In this document: positions 43,013-51,567 of the stretch, piece by piece
How positions within the stretch are numbered: the stretch's first letter is position 1
How the letters are laid out: every line of letters starts with the position of its first letter
NCBI RefSeq assembly: GCF_000423005.1
Contig: NZ_KE383968.1
Coordinates: 124,001-188,000, forward strand
Direction: 5' to 3'
DNA from: Gelidibacter mesophilus DSM 14095
Lineage (GTDB): Bacteria > Bacteroidota > Bacteroidia > Flavobacteriales > Flavobacteriaceae
Length of the DNA: 64,000 nt
Notes under the pieces: model-generated
The model's input: the letters and a program-made list of their open reading frames with translations, nothing else
Told to the model about the DNA's origin: nothing
Database searches by the model: none
Translations under genes and position numbers: made by a program

Positions 43013-43444
43013 ATGCCAAAGAAAAAACAATTACGTTACGACAAAGCGTATTTAAGAATAGCTAAAGAATGGGGCAAGCTCTCCCATTGCAAACGCAAGC
43101 AGGTTGGCGCCCTCATTGTTAAAGATCGGATGATTATTTCTGACGGTTATAATGGCACTCCTACAGGTTTTGAAAATTACTGCGAAGATGATGAGGGATA
43201 TACCAAATGGTACGTGCTTCACGCTGAAGCCAACGCCATATTAAAAGTGGCAGCCTCAACGCAATCCTGTAAAGGCGCCACCTTATATATTACCTTATCA
43301 CCTTGTAAGGAATGCAGTAAATTGATCCATCAAGCTGGCATCATTCGTGTTGTGTATAAAGAAGGCTACAAAGATGATTCAGGGCTCGAATTTTTGACGA
43401 AAGCCGGTATCGAATTACAACATATTGAAGATTTAAATGCATAA
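43013..43444 (+). CDS. Deoxycytidylate deaminase family protein (ComEB-like)
   Basis: This 143-residue zinc-dependent deaminase probably converts dCMP to dUMP for thymidylate synthesis. The catalytic HAE is in VLHAEANAIL and the zinc-ligand PCxxC is in TLSPCKECSKLI; CKRKQVGALIV and DGYNGTPTGFENYCED match dCMP deaminases. Its stop overlaps the start of the CtpA gene (TAATG), so the two are translationally coupled; this pairing is common in flavobacteria but has no obvious metabolic reason. Confidence 0.93.
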   Translation: MPKKKQLRYDKAYLRIAKEWGKLSHCKRKQVGALIVKDRMIISDGYNGTPTGFENYCEDDEGYTKWYVLHAEANAILKVAASTQSCKGATLYITLSPCKECSKLIHQAGIIRVVYKEGYKDDSGLEFLTKAGIELQHIEDLNA

Positions 43445-45036
43445 TGGCTTTTAATAAAAAATATATTCCATTAATTATTGGTGTTGCCATTGCAGCTGGC
43501 GTCCTTATTGGCGGAAAACTCAATTTCACCGATACGTCTGACCGTCTCTTCACTTCAAACAGTAAAAAGGACAAGCTCAACCGGTTAATTGATTATATAG
43601 ATTATGAGTATGTAGATGATGTCAATACTGATAGCATTGTGGATGTTACGGTCAATGGAATTTTAGACAAACTCGATCCGCATTCCACCTACATTCCTAA
43701 AAACGAGCTACAACGGGTTACTGAAAACATGAAAGGTGATTTTGTAGGCATAGGCGTGAGTTTCTATACCTACAAAGATACTATTGCTGTGATCAGACCT
43801 CTTGAAGGAGGCCCAAGTGAAAACGCAGGGATTAAAAGTGGGGATCGGATTATCATGGCCGATAACGATTCTATTTTTGGACGTGATTGGAGTAATGAAG
43901 ACATTATTAAGAAACTTAAAGGCGATAAAAACACCAAGATAAAATTGAAAGTTTTCCGAAAAGGGGAAGAAAATTTACTTGATTTTACCATAAAACGCGC
44001 AAACATTCCTATCAATAGTGTGGATGCAGCTTATATGCTTACCAACGAATTGGCCTATATTAAAATCAATAGGTTTGCGGAGTCCACATATAAAGAATTC
44101 AAAAAAGCACTGGATGCTATGCAAGACAAAGGTGCTACCAAATTGGTATTGGACCTGAGAAATAATCCTGGAGGTTTTCTGGCAATTGCCGAACAGATTG
44201 TCGATGAATTTTTGGAAAATGGAAAATTGATTCTCTATACAAAGAACAAATCTGGACGCGTTGAAAAAAGCTTCGCTACCCGTAAAGGCGATTTTGAAGA
44301 GGGCGAAGTGTTTATTTTGATCAATGAAAATTCAGCTTCAGCAAGTGAAATTGTTGCCGGCGCATTGCAAGACAATGATAAAGGGACGATAGTTGGTCGC
44401 AGAAGTTATGGAAAAGGCTTGGTACAACGTGAAATGGCATTGGGTGACGGTAGCGCCGTACGTTTAACCGTCTCTAGATATTATACTCCAACAGGACGCT
44501 CCATACAACGTCCTTATGAAAATGGCCATAACGAAGAATACTACAATGATTATTACAAACGTCGAAGCAGTGGCGAATTTAACGATGACGTCAATATTGA
44601 AGTGGCAGACTCCTTAAAGTTTACGACGCCTAAAGGAAAAATTGTCTATGGTGGCGGAGGGATTATTCCTGATATTTTCGTGCCTTTGGACACCAGTATT
44701 CAGAATGAAACTTTAAATTTCATTAGACATAGCGGACTTATTAATTACTTTGTTTTTGAAGAGCTGGATAAAGATCGGAAAAATTACAAAGATATTTCCA
44801 GACAGGATTTCATCTCTGATTTTGAAGTCGATGACGAGGTTGTCATGCGCTTTCAGGACTATTTGAATTCAAGAGGAGGCACCAGAGTAACTTTTGTGGC
44901 CTATAATAAGGAAATGAAACAGCTTATCAAGGCTGCCTTAGCCGATCAGCTTTATGGCTCAAACACTTCTGAGGAAATATTAAACGCTTCGGATGAGATG
45001 GTACAAGAAGTCATCAAGCTGAGCATCGAGCAATAG
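43444..45036 (+). CDS. C-terminal processing protease, S41 family (CtpA-like)
   Basis: This 530-residue serine protease is anchored in the inner membrane by an N-terminal helix (IPLIIGVAIAAGVLIGG). Residues 85-170 form a PDZ domain (MKGDFVGIGVSFYTYKD, AGIKSGDRIIMAD). The S41 core includes VLDLRNNPGGFLAIAEQIVDEF, catalytic Ser in NENSASASEIVAGAL and Lys in GRRSYGKGLVQ. The protease domain faces the periplasm, where it trims or degrades envelope proteins. The start overlaps the deaminase stop by one base. Confidence 0.95.
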   Translation: MAFNKKYIPLIIGVAIAAGVLIGGKLNFTDTSDRLFTSNSKKDKLNRLIDYIDYEYVDDVNTDSIVDVTVNGILDKLDPHSTYIPKNELQRVTENMKGDFVGIGVSFYTYKDTIAVIRPLEGGPSENAGIKSGDRIIMADNDSIFGRDWSNEDIIKKLKGDKNTKIKLKVFRKGEENLLDFTIKRANIPINSVDAAYMLTNELAYIKINRFAESTYKEFKKALDAMQDKGATKLVLDLRNNPGGFLAIAEQIVDEFLENGKLILYTKNKSGRVEKSFATRKGDFEEGEVFILINENSASASEIVAGALQDNDKGTIVGRRSYGKGLVQREMALGDGSAVRLTVSRYYTPTGRSIQRPYENGHNEEYYNDYYKRRSSGEFNDDVNIEVADSLKFTTPKGKIVYGGGGIIPDIFVPLDTSIQNETLNFIRHSGLINYFVFEELDKDRKNYKDISRQDFISDFEVDDEVVMRFQDYLNSRGGTRVTFVAYNKEMKQLIKAALADQLYGSNTSEEILNASDEMVQEVIKLSIEQ

Positions 45037-45137
45037 AGCCACTTTCTATTAATCTTGTTTATGAACTATTTGCATTTTTAACTGGAAATCATCCTTACAG
45101 CTAGCCACTCTAAACACCGGTATTCTGCGTTTCGTCT

Positions 45138-45740
45138 TTAGTTTTTATCGTGCACGTGGCTGTGCTTTCCATCATTCCAAAGAGTCAACACATCAGTTGC
45201 CACTTGGGCGCCACTACCACAGGCAATAGCAAACTGACTTCTCCATCCCGCCAGAGTTCCTGCAACGTAAAGTCCATCTTCTATTTTATGATCTTCATTT
45301 TTTAACCAAATACGTTCCTTTTCAGCAACCGTTTTTGGGTGTGGCTCAATATATGACTCGAGACCTTCAATGGTGATAAGGTTGGTATATCCTACAGCAA
45401 TAACAGCAATTTTTGTGTGGTAGGTCTTTTTAGTGGTGGTAACTGTAAAACCCTCAGAAGATTTTGATATGGATTTTACTTTTTCATTCTCAATCTGTTC
45501 TACATGTGGATATAAAGTATCGAGTTGTTCTTTACCTTGTATCAAGATATCTGAACCGAGAGTTCCTGGCGCTAAACCCAAAACATTATTGAACAAAGCG
45601 GTTTGCAAATGTGACGTTCTTTGGTGAGCGATCAAACCAATACGCTTGTTTTCAGCAAACGATTTTGTTTTTGCCGAGCCCAATACCAATGCACACGACA
45701 TTCCAGCAGCGCCAGCACCAACAATTAAAACGTCATACAT
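45138..45740 (-). CDS. Small FAD/NAD(P)-dependent oxidoreductase (thioredoxin reductase-like half)
   Basis: This 200-residue protein has an N-terminal FAD-binding Rossmann motif VLIVGAGAAGMSCALVLGSA and a C-terminal segment GLYVAGTLAGWRSQFAIACGSGAQVATDVL that would contact the flavin. It lacks the separate NAD(P) domain and the CxxC of thioredoxin reductases, and is about 100 residues shorter than they are. A His-rich tail (GKHSHVHDKN) may bind metal. It overlaps the small membrane protein gene upstream by 8 bases. Confidence 0.85.
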   Translation of the reverse strand: MYDVLIVGAGAAGMSCALVLGSAKTKSFAENKRIGLIAHQRTSHLQTALFNNVLGLAPGTLGSDILIQGKEQLDTLYPHVEQIENEKVKSISKSSEGFTVTTTKKTYHTKIAVIAVGYTNLITIEGLESYIEPHPKTVAEKERIWLKNEDHKIEDGLYVAGTLAGWRSQFAIACGSGAQVATDVLTLWNDGKHSHVHDKN

Positions 45741-45942
45741 TGCGCTTCTCCTTAGAAAGTTTCTCTATGCGTTTTGAAATTCTTAGAATCTGCAAGAGAA
45801 CAATCGCACAAAGAGATAAAAGTATAGTAATCAACCCTACAATACTTTCTCCACCAAATAGATTATTGAAATTAAGTTTTGTCACATTAAAACCAATGAG
45901 CCCCAATGCGATAACCGTTAAAATTATAGATAAAATTTTCAT
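45733..45942 (-). CDS. Small two-helix membrane protein, uncharacterised
   Basis: This 69-residue protein has two hydrophobic helices (ILSIILTVIALGLIGFNV and ESIVGLITILLSLCAIVLLQIL) joined by a short polar loop, and a basic tail RISKRIEKLSKEKRNV. It is not a family I can name with certainty. Its 8-base overlap with the oxidoreductase gene and 17-base gap after MarC indicate one transcript, and support it being a real gene. Confidence 0.78.
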   Translation of the reverse strand: MKILSIILTVIALGLIGFNVTKLNFNNLFGGESIVGLITILLSLCAIVLLQILRISKRIEKLSKEKRNV

Positions 45943-45959
45943 AAAAGATGATTATTAAA

Positions 45960-46547
45960 TTAAGACATCTCAAACAAGGTCTTGATATTTGCTGCAAATA
46001 ATTTCACTGCAATGGCTAATAAAATAACACCAAATATTTTACGGATGATATTGATACCACTTGGTCCCAAAAACCGCTCAATTCTTGCTGAGGTCTTTAA
46101 CACCACAAAGATAACAACAACATTTAACAAAACCGCAACAATGATATTTTCTACAGAATATTCAGCTCGTAAAGACAGCAATGTTGTTAAACTTCCAGGA
46201 CCTGCAATCAATGGGAACGCCAATGGAAATACCGTTGCGGTCATATTGCCGCTCTCTTCATTCTTGTACAACGTAATTCCAAGCGTCATTTCCAAAGAAA
46301 TAAAGAATAGAATAAAAGCACCTGCCACCGCAAAAGAGTTGATATCAATTCCAATTAGAGACAAAATGTTTTGACCTATAAATAGAAAAATAATAAGGAT
46401 GACACCAGCAATAAGAGAAGCCTTACCACTTTCAATATGTCCGAATTTTTTACGTAAATCGATAACTATTGGTATGTTACCAATAATATCAATGACCGCA
46501 AAAAGAATCATAAACGCCGTGAATATTTCTTTAAAATCAAATTGCAT
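45960..46547 (-). CDS. MarC family integral membrane protein
   Basis: This is a 195-residue membrane protein with six predicted helices (AFMILFAVIDIIGNIPIVIDLRKKF at the start, AVAGAFILFFISLEMTLGI in the middle, PLAFPLIAGPGSLTTLLSL after it). The FPLAxPLIAGPG motif is diagnostic of the MarC/UPF0056 group. Despite its name, E. coli MarC is not shown to confer drug resistance; the role is unknown. It is the first gene of a unit with the small membrane protein and oxidoreductase. A TACTTTTG -7 box lies 25 bases upstream of the start. Confidence 0.92.
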   Translation of the reverse strand: MQFDFKEIFTAFMILFAVIDIIGNIPIVIDLRKKFGHIESGKASLIAGVILIIFLFIGQNILSLIGIDINSFAVAGAFILFFISLEMTLGITLYKNEESGNMTATVFPLAFPLIAGPGSLTTLLSLRAEYSVENIIVAVLLNVVVIFVVLKTSARIERFLGPSGINIIRKIFGVILLAIAVKLFAANIKTLFEMS

Positions 46548-46571
46548 ACTTCTAAGCTTTTAATTTTTTTG

Positions 46572-46579
46572 CAAAAGTA
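46572..46579 (-). promoter_or_regulatory. -7 element of the MarC gene
   Basis: TACTTTTG on the minus strand (46579-46572) matches TAnnTTTG and is 25 bases before the MarC start. Confidence 0.5.
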
Positions 46580-46625
46580 GATTATTAATACTGATTCTTA
46601 ATGCAAAATAACTATAAATTTTAGC

Positions 46626-46633
46626 TACTTTTG
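46626..46633 (+). promoter_or_regulatory. -7 element of the DUF3109 gene
   Basis: TACTTTTG matches TAnnTTTG; the ATG is at 46681, giving a leader of about 40 bases. Confidence 0.5.
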
Positions 46634-46680
46634 CTTCCCATTTTTGCACTAAAAAGAACTCATTTTTAAGCCAATACATT

Positions 46681-47247
46681 ATGTTTCAATTAGGAAAAAC
46701 TATTGTTTCAGAAGACATCATCGAAAAGGATTTTGTATGCAATCTATCTGCATGCAAAGGTGCTTGTTGTATTGACGGCGACGCCGGTGCGCCTTTAGAA
46801 TTGGCTGAGACCAAAATCATGCAGGACATCTATCCTAAGGTCAAACCTTTTATGCGTCAATCGGGAATTGAGGCGGTTGAGGCGCAAGGCACTTTTATCA
46901 CTACGGAAGATGGCGAATTTGAAACGCCGTTAATTGATGGGGCAGATTGCGCCTATGTGTTCTTTGACAAAAAAGGAACAGCCCTTTGCGCTATTGAAGA
47001 GGCTCATAACCAAGGTGAAATTGATTGGAAGAAACCGGTTTCATGTCATTTATACCCCATCCGCGTTAAAGAATACTCTGAATTCTCAGCAATCAATTAT
47101 CATAAATGGGAAATTTGTGATGATGCCTGTACTTTAGGCAAAGAGCTTCAAGTACCCGTATATAAATTTGTAAAGCAGGCCCTTATCAGAAAATTTGGCG
47201 AAGATTGGTATATGGAATTGGAGAAAGTGGCCGAAAATCATCGTTAG
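46681..47247 (+). CDS. DUF3109 family cysteine-rich protein
   Basis: This 188-residue protein has a Cys-rich N-terminus CNLSACKGACCIDGDAGAPL and further Cys residues in ADCAYVFF, TALCAIEEA, SCHLYPIRV and EICDDACTLG. The pattern resembles the zinc/iron-binding YkgJ-like (CxxCC) group. No signal peptide is present, so it is cytoplasmic and may bind a metal cluster. The family is widespread in Bacteroidota and uncharacterised. It is a single-gene unit, divergent from MarC. Confidence 0.9.
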   Translation: MFQLGKTIVSEDIIEKDFVCNLSACKGACCIDGDAGAPLELAETKIMQDIYPKVKPFMRQSGIEAVEAQGTFITTEDGEFETPLIDGADCAYVFFDKKGTALCAIEEAHNQGEIDWKKPVSCHLYPIRVKEYSEFSAINYHKWEICDDACTLGKELQVPVYKFVKQALIRKFGEDWYMELEKVAENHR

Positions 47248-47500
47248 TTGATATCTTTTTACAGAAATTCATACTTATTACTACCATACTTTCAGGATAG
47301 TTCAAACCGTTAATATCTCATCGGATCTTCATCGAGAACACTATTTATGATGCTTTAAGAAAAAACTATGTAGGTGTTTTGAAGTAGTAAGCGACTCACC
47401 CAAAACGGCAATTCACGCATTGAAATAGCTGTTACACAAAATCACTATTGAGAATACCCGCTCATAACGCTACTTTTGATAAAATTTAAATATTGCTTTT

Positions 47501-48133
47501 ATGAAGACAGTTATTAGCATCTTAATAGTCACAATCTCTTTCTCCTCTACGTTATCGGCTCAAATAACAGCAACCATAGTTTTTGAAAATCATAGTGACA
47601 AAACCACCATTTCTGGTGTTTTCTATAGTTCAGCAACCAATCAAAGTGTGCCAATTCATTCCTTGGAAAATATTAGTATTGATCTTCCCGAAAATGGATC
47701 TTATAATTTTCAATTTTATTCAGAGGACGTTCGTGCATTTATCCCTAACCCTGTTAAGATAACCCATCGGAAAAGCACTGTAATCATTAAATTGGAAAAT
47801 AAACCTGAACGTGTTGATTTGAGCAGCATTCCAAATTCTTTTTTGATAAAAAACATCTCTGATTTCTCAAGAGAACAAATTGAAGAAGCCATTACCCAGA
47901 ACACCATAAACTTTATATGTCATGGTTTGGTTTCATTAAACTCTGAAAGTGTTCAATCTTTTAAAAATGAATTTGGCGTTGGGTTTATTAGCCAAAATTG
48001 TGTTATTGATCCCGTTTCGTTTAAAATAGCAATGGCCAATAACAAAAGAATTGAAACGTATTTGAACTTAAAATATGGAAAAGGATGGAAAAACAAACTT
48101 CCGATGCTTCCTTTCGGAATGCAGGGCACTTGA
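47501..48133 (+). CDS. Secreted protein of unknown function
   Basis: This 210-residue protein has a signal peptide (residues 1-21, ending STLSAQ). Residues 22-105 look like a small beta-sandwich (NHSDKTTISGVFYSS, YNFQFYSEDVRAFIPNPV), and the C-terminal half contains NFICHGLVSLNSESVQSF and ends NLKYGKGWKNKLPMLPFGM. Two Cys residues could pair after export. I cannot assign a family. It stands alone between unrelated genes; the 253-base spacer upstream shows no consensus promoter. Confidence 0.7.
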   Translation: MKTVISILIVTISFSSTLSAQITATIVFENHSDKTTISGVFYSSATNQSVPIHSLENISIDLPENGSYNFQFYSEDVRAFIPNPVKITHRKSTVIIKLENKPERVDLSSIPNSFLIKNISDFSREQIEEAITQNTINFICHGLVSLNSESVQSFKNEFGVGFISQNCVIDPVSFKIAMANNKRIETYLNLKYGKGWKNKLPMLPFGMQGT

Positions 48134-48255
48134 AATCCAAAATGAAAGCTCGAGCTAACACCTTAAACAAATTCATTCTTCACGAGAAACCTTTAATTTA
48201 TAAGACTCAATGCTACAATGGCACATATGCACACTAGGTCATTTATAACTAAAAA

Positions 48256-50247
48256 TCATGCTGTCTTTAAATTGTTCGCACTTGTTGGAATATGCACAAT
48301 AACTTTGGTACCCAAAGACTTCCCATCAGCATCGTACATATCTTCAATGTCCATTTTATAATCTGTAGTAAAACGTTTGGAAAAGTTAGCCAACCGCGCT
48401 TTAGTAATAGCCAAGCCAACTGATTTTCTTTTCAAGACTCTGCCGTGATTTATTTCTTCAGAAGCTTTTCTTCCTATACCATTATCTGTAATTGAAACAT
48501 TTATAAAATCATTATCTACCTTATATACTCTCAATTCAATTTGTTTATTATCTTTTTTAGATGACAGTCCGTGCCATAAGGCATTTTCAAGAAAAGGCTG
48601 TAAAATAAGAGACGGCACTTTAATGATGGATGTATTAATCCCAGGTTCAACATGTACCGTGAAACTGATTTCATTGGAAAATCTAATATTTTCAATGTTC
48701 ATGTAAAGTTGCATCGTATCCAATTCATCTTCTAAAGAAATTTCCTTTTCGGTTGAGGCAATCAATATTTTCCTGATAAATTTTGAAAACTTGTTCAAAT
48801 AATAAACTGCATTTTCTTTTTCATTATTGATAATATAGAGTTTGATAGAATTTAAAGAGTTAAATATGAAATGTGGATTCATCTGACTTCTCAGCATATC
48901 TTGCTCGAGGGTGATGATCTGCTTTTCATGACTCAACTGTCTATTCCTATTTATGGCAATCATAATACCGGCAATAATTGCCAAAACCAAAAGAGCTGCC
49001 CAAAAAATGGTTTGATTGCGTTGGAGCTTTGATTTCACCAATTCATTCTCACTGGCCAATTGTATAATTTGGTTGTTTTTGGCCTCATTCTCATATTGTA
49101 TGATGATATCACTCACATATTGCATATTACGCTCAGTGAAAATGGTGTTTTCAAGCTCAACCGCTTTCTCATAATGATTTAATGCTGCTTCATAATCTTT
49201 ATTTTTCTTATATAAATCAGCCAAACGTTTATGGGCATCAACGGTCGATGTTTTTAAGCCATAGGTCCCAGAAACGTCCAATCCTTTCTTAAGATTAATT
49301 TCTGCCAAACTATCCATTCCTAACTTTTGTTGTACCCAGCCCAAATTGATATAAGCATAAGAAATATAATATTGATCCCCCAATCGAAGTGCTTTTTTCA
49401 AGCCTTCTTCAATGATCGTTTTAGCTTCCTTATATTTTTTTTGTTTGATATAAACCTGTCCAATACTATTGTAACAAATGACCCGGCCAACTTCTGAATC
49501 AATCTGTTCGTTATAATCCAAAGAACGCTTATAGTTTACTAATGCCAAATCGAGAAGTCCTTTGGCCTCATCAGCGTAGCCCAGATTATGATAGTTGATG
49601 GCCAAGCCCAGTCTATTTCCAGTTTGATTTTCAATAACTAATGACTTTTCAAATTGCTCAATGGCCAAATCATATTGTTTTAAAGTCAAATAAACATTTC
49701 CCATGCTGTTTTGGGATACGGCAATACTCGCCTTTAATTCTGGCGTTGTTATTTCAGCCGAATTGGCGAGATCCAAAGCTTCTTTATGATAATCAAGAGC
49801 TGGTTTAATGAAATCCATCCGTCTGTAAACCACACCAATCATATTGAGACTAATAACTTCCAACTCTATATTATGAGCTTCCTGAGCTAATTTTTGTGCC
49901 TTTTTATGCATCTCTAAGGCGGTTTCGTAAAAAGATCTATTTCTATAAATTTCACCCAACTTATTAAAAGCATAACTTTCAACCTCTAAGGCATGGGCTT
50001 TTGATGCTCTGTTTGCCAAGCTTTTCAAAACCAAACTGTCATTTCTAAACCCTGAAAATAGCTCATCAATTGCCGCGTATTCTTTAGGCCATGAATTATT
50101 CATATGTTGTAAGATACTTTCAAAATCACTCGGCTTTTCATTTTGGGCCTGAAGAGAAACCACAGCACCAAAAAGCAACATGCCGGTAAGAAAAGGCATA
50201 ACATATCCTTTAATAAATGCTATATGTTTTAGGGAAACTTGCTGCAT
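48256..50247 (-). CDS. TPR-containing sensor histidine kinase (LytS/HisKA_7-like)
   Basis: This 663-residue membrane kinase has an N-terminal export signal (GYVMPFLTGMLLFGAVVSLQAQ) and a periplasmic region of about 300 residues made of tetratricopeptide repeats (ELEVISLNMIGVVYRRMDF, NRLGLAINYHNLGYADEAKG and others). A coiled segment and one membrane helix follow (IFWAALLVLAIIAGIMIAI, about residues 415-435). The catalytic part has the His_kinase box QMNPHFIFNSLNSI and an ATPase domain with LQPFLENALWHGL and ITDNGIGRKAS. It should phosphorylate the LytTR regulator encoded 4 bases upstream. The signal it senses is unknown. Confidence 0.93.
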   Translation of the reverse strand: MQQVSLKHIAFIKGYVMPFLTGMLLFGAVVSLQAQNEKPSDFESILQHMNNSWPKEYAAIDELFSGFRNDSLVLKSLANRASKAHALEVESYAFNKLGEIYRNRSFYETALEMHKKAQKLAQEAHNIELEVISLNMIGVVYRRMDFIKPALDYHKEALDLANSAEITTPELKASIAVSQNSMGNVYLTLKQYDLAIEQFEKSLVIENQTGNRLGLAINYHNLGYADEAKGLLDLALVNYKRSLDYNEQIDSEVGRVICYNSIGQVYIKQKKYKEAKTIIEEGLKKALRLGDQYYISYAYINLGWVQQKLGMDSLAEINLKKGLDVSGTYGLKTSTVDAHKRLADLYKKNKDYEAALNHYEKAVELENTIFTERNMQYVSDIIIQYENEAKNNQIIQLASENELVKSKLQRNQTIFWAALLVLAIIAGIMIAINRNRQLSHEKQIITLEQDMLRSQMNPHFIFNSLNSIKLYIINNEKENAVYYLNKFSKFIRKILIASTEKEISLEDELDTMQLYMNIENIRFSNEISFTVHVEPGINTSIIKVPSLILQPFLENALWHGLSSKKDNKQIELRVYKVDNDFINVSITDNGIGRKASEEINHGRVLKRKSVGLAITKARLANFSKRFTTDYKMDIEDMYDADGKSLGTKVIVHIPTSANNLKTA

Positions 50248-50250
50248 GTC

Positions 50251-50985
50251 TTATAACTTTTCTAGAAAGTCTGATTTTCTTTGTCTTGCTACCGGTATTT
50301 TATGATTAGACTCTAAAATAACATAGCCTTCATTTTTTATAAATTCTTTAATTTTTTTTAAGTTGATAATGTAGGAATTGTGTATCCTGAAAAATTGATT
50401 TACAGGTAAAACGCCATTCATTTCTTTCAACTTCTTGGTCAAAACAATGTTTTGGCCATTCTCCACCACAATCGTACTATAATTTCCATCGGATTCCACA
50501 TATAAGATTTCATCCGCATCTAAAAAAATGAGTTTACCATCGGTGTTTATAGTAATCTTTTTCTGATCAAATTTTGAATTAAAATTGAGCAATACCTCTT
50601 CAATTTTAGAAGAAGCAACCATTTTAGAACTGTACTTTTTGATTTTTTTTATAGTTTCTTCCAAATCATCGGAGTCAATTGGCTTCAACAAATAATCTAT
50701 GGCATCATTCTTTAAAGCTTTTATTGCAAATTCATTATAGGCTGTGGTAATTACCACAGCAAAATCTTTGTTGGAAAGCTTTTCCAAGAACTGAAATCCA
50801 TCCATGGTGGGCATTTGAATATCCAAAAACAAACAGTCCAACAGGTTATTATCTAAATAATCAATAGCCTCTTCAGGACTGGTGAATGTTTTGATAACCT
50901 GAATGTCGTCACTAAAATTTGAAAGTTCCCAAGTGAGACTTTGAATAGCCTTTGGCTCATCGTCAACTATTACAGCTTTTATCAT
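50251..50985 (-). CDS. LytTR-type response regulator
   Basis: This 244-residue regulator has a receiver domain (Asp8-Asp9, phosphoacceptor Asp55 in CLFLDIQMPTMDGF, Lys101 in YLLKPID) and a C-terminal LytTR DNA-binding domain from about residue 142 (ITINTDGKLIFLDADEILY, then HNSYIINLKKIKEF). LytTR proteins bind pairs of 9-bp direct repeats with 12-13-base spacers. A pair matching this design lies at 51120-51153, 135 bases upstream of its start. It is co-transcribed with the kinase gene. Confidence 0.94.
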   Translation of the reverse strand: MIKAVIVDDEPKAIQSLTWELSNFSDDIQVIKTFTSPEEAIDYLDNNLLDCLFLDIQMPTMDGFQFLEKLSNKDFAVVITTAYNEFAIKALKNDAIDYLLKPIDSDDLEETIKKIKKYSSKMVASSKIEEVLLNFNSKFDQKKITINTDGKLIFLDADEILYVESDGNYSTIVVENGQNIVLTKKLKEMNGVLPVNQFFRIHNSYIINLKKIKEFIKNEGYVILESNHKIPVARQRKSDFLEKL

Positions 50986-51119
50986 AGATTAAATATAATA
51001 ATATTAGTCTTGGCTTTGATGCAAAAATGTATGGTTAGCATTATTTCCTGTATAATATGCATATTATAACAATTAATACAATTTATCCACTTCATTTATA
51101 TTGCGTAACAAATAACAAT

Positions 51120-51169
51120 TACCAACTATACAGTTTTTCATACCAACTATACAAAAGTCTATAAATTTG
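51120..51169 (+). promoter_or_regulatory. LytTR-type direct repeat overlapping the -33 region of a promoter
   Basis: TACCAACTATACA occurs at 51120-51132 and again at 51141-51153, a 21-base period. On the minus strand each contains ATAGTTGGT, 8 of 9 positions of the AgrA-type LytTR consensus. A TAAATTTG -7 box follows at 51162-51169 with no TTTG at -33, so the second repeat replaces it, as in an activator-dependent promoter. The promoter points away from the regulator gene, toward a terminator at 51271 with no gene between. Confidence 0.6.
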
Positions 51170-51174
51170 AAGGT

Positions 51175-51297
51175 AAAATTATCGACATTTGACAAAGGGA
51201 TTTATTTAATTACCTAATAAGAAGTGATCGTGGGGATTCACTTTTAGATTAAATGCTATTAATCAATAGAAGTCAGGGGTCAAACCCTGACTTTTTT
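51175..51297 (+). ncRNA. Candidate small RNA under LytTR control
   Basis: This interval between a TAnnTTTG promoter (51162-51169) and a strong intrinsic terminator (51271-51297) would give a transcript of about 120 bases. It holds a first hairpin AAGTGA/TCACTT (near 51222-51246) and no convincing open frame. It lies between two divergently transcribed genes, so neither of them needs the terminator. The 5' end is predicted only. Confidence 0.45.
51271..51297 (+). terminator. Intrinsic terminator of the candidate small RNA
   Basis: A perfect 8-bp stem AGTCAGGG/CCCTGACT (51271-51278 with 51285-51292) with a 6-base loop is followed by six T residues. Confidence 0.85.
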
Positions 51298-51366
51298 AAT
51301 AGACATTTATCTTTTATAACGCTATTTTCTAATAATAATTTCAGTTAGTTTAGTTAATTATTGTTT

Positions 51367-51398
51367 AAAAAAGGAACGTCAAAAGACGTTCCTTTTAA
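51367..51398. terminator. Second, bidirectional terminator in the same spacer
   Basis: A perfect 12-bp stem AAAAGGAACGTC/GACGTTCCTTTT (51369-51380 with 51385-51396) encloses an AAAA loop, flanked by A and T runs. It follows the first terminator by 70 bases with no gene between, and may end a longer form of the small RNA or an antisense transcript. Confidence 0.75.
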
Positions 51399-51538
51399 AT
51401 TTTCATAAACCTTGTACTCTCTTAAATTATTAGGGTCTAAATGAAGATGAGTCACTACTCTGAAGACGATTAATTTGGCTTCAGGTTATTAAAAATTAAA
51501 GCTTCACTTTTTATATTTTTATTCTTGAACGAGAACCC

Positions 51539-51546
51539 TATATTTG
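51539..51546 (+). promoter_or_regulatory. -7 element of the RDD gene
   Basis: TATATTTG matches TAnnTTTG and lies 21 bases before ATG 51568. It contains an in-frame TTG that would otherwise look like an upstream start. Confidence 0.55.
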
Positions 51547-51567
51547 GAAGCTTTAATTGTTTTTAAT

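Noticed and set aside
51254-51350. Short open frame (about 31 codons) in the LytTR spacer
   Set aside because: It runs straight through the terminator hairpin and has no initiation context; not a credible gene.
51544-51567. TTG start for the RDD gene
   Set aside because: The TTG is the end of the TAnnTTTG -7 box; ATG 51568 follows at a suitable distance.
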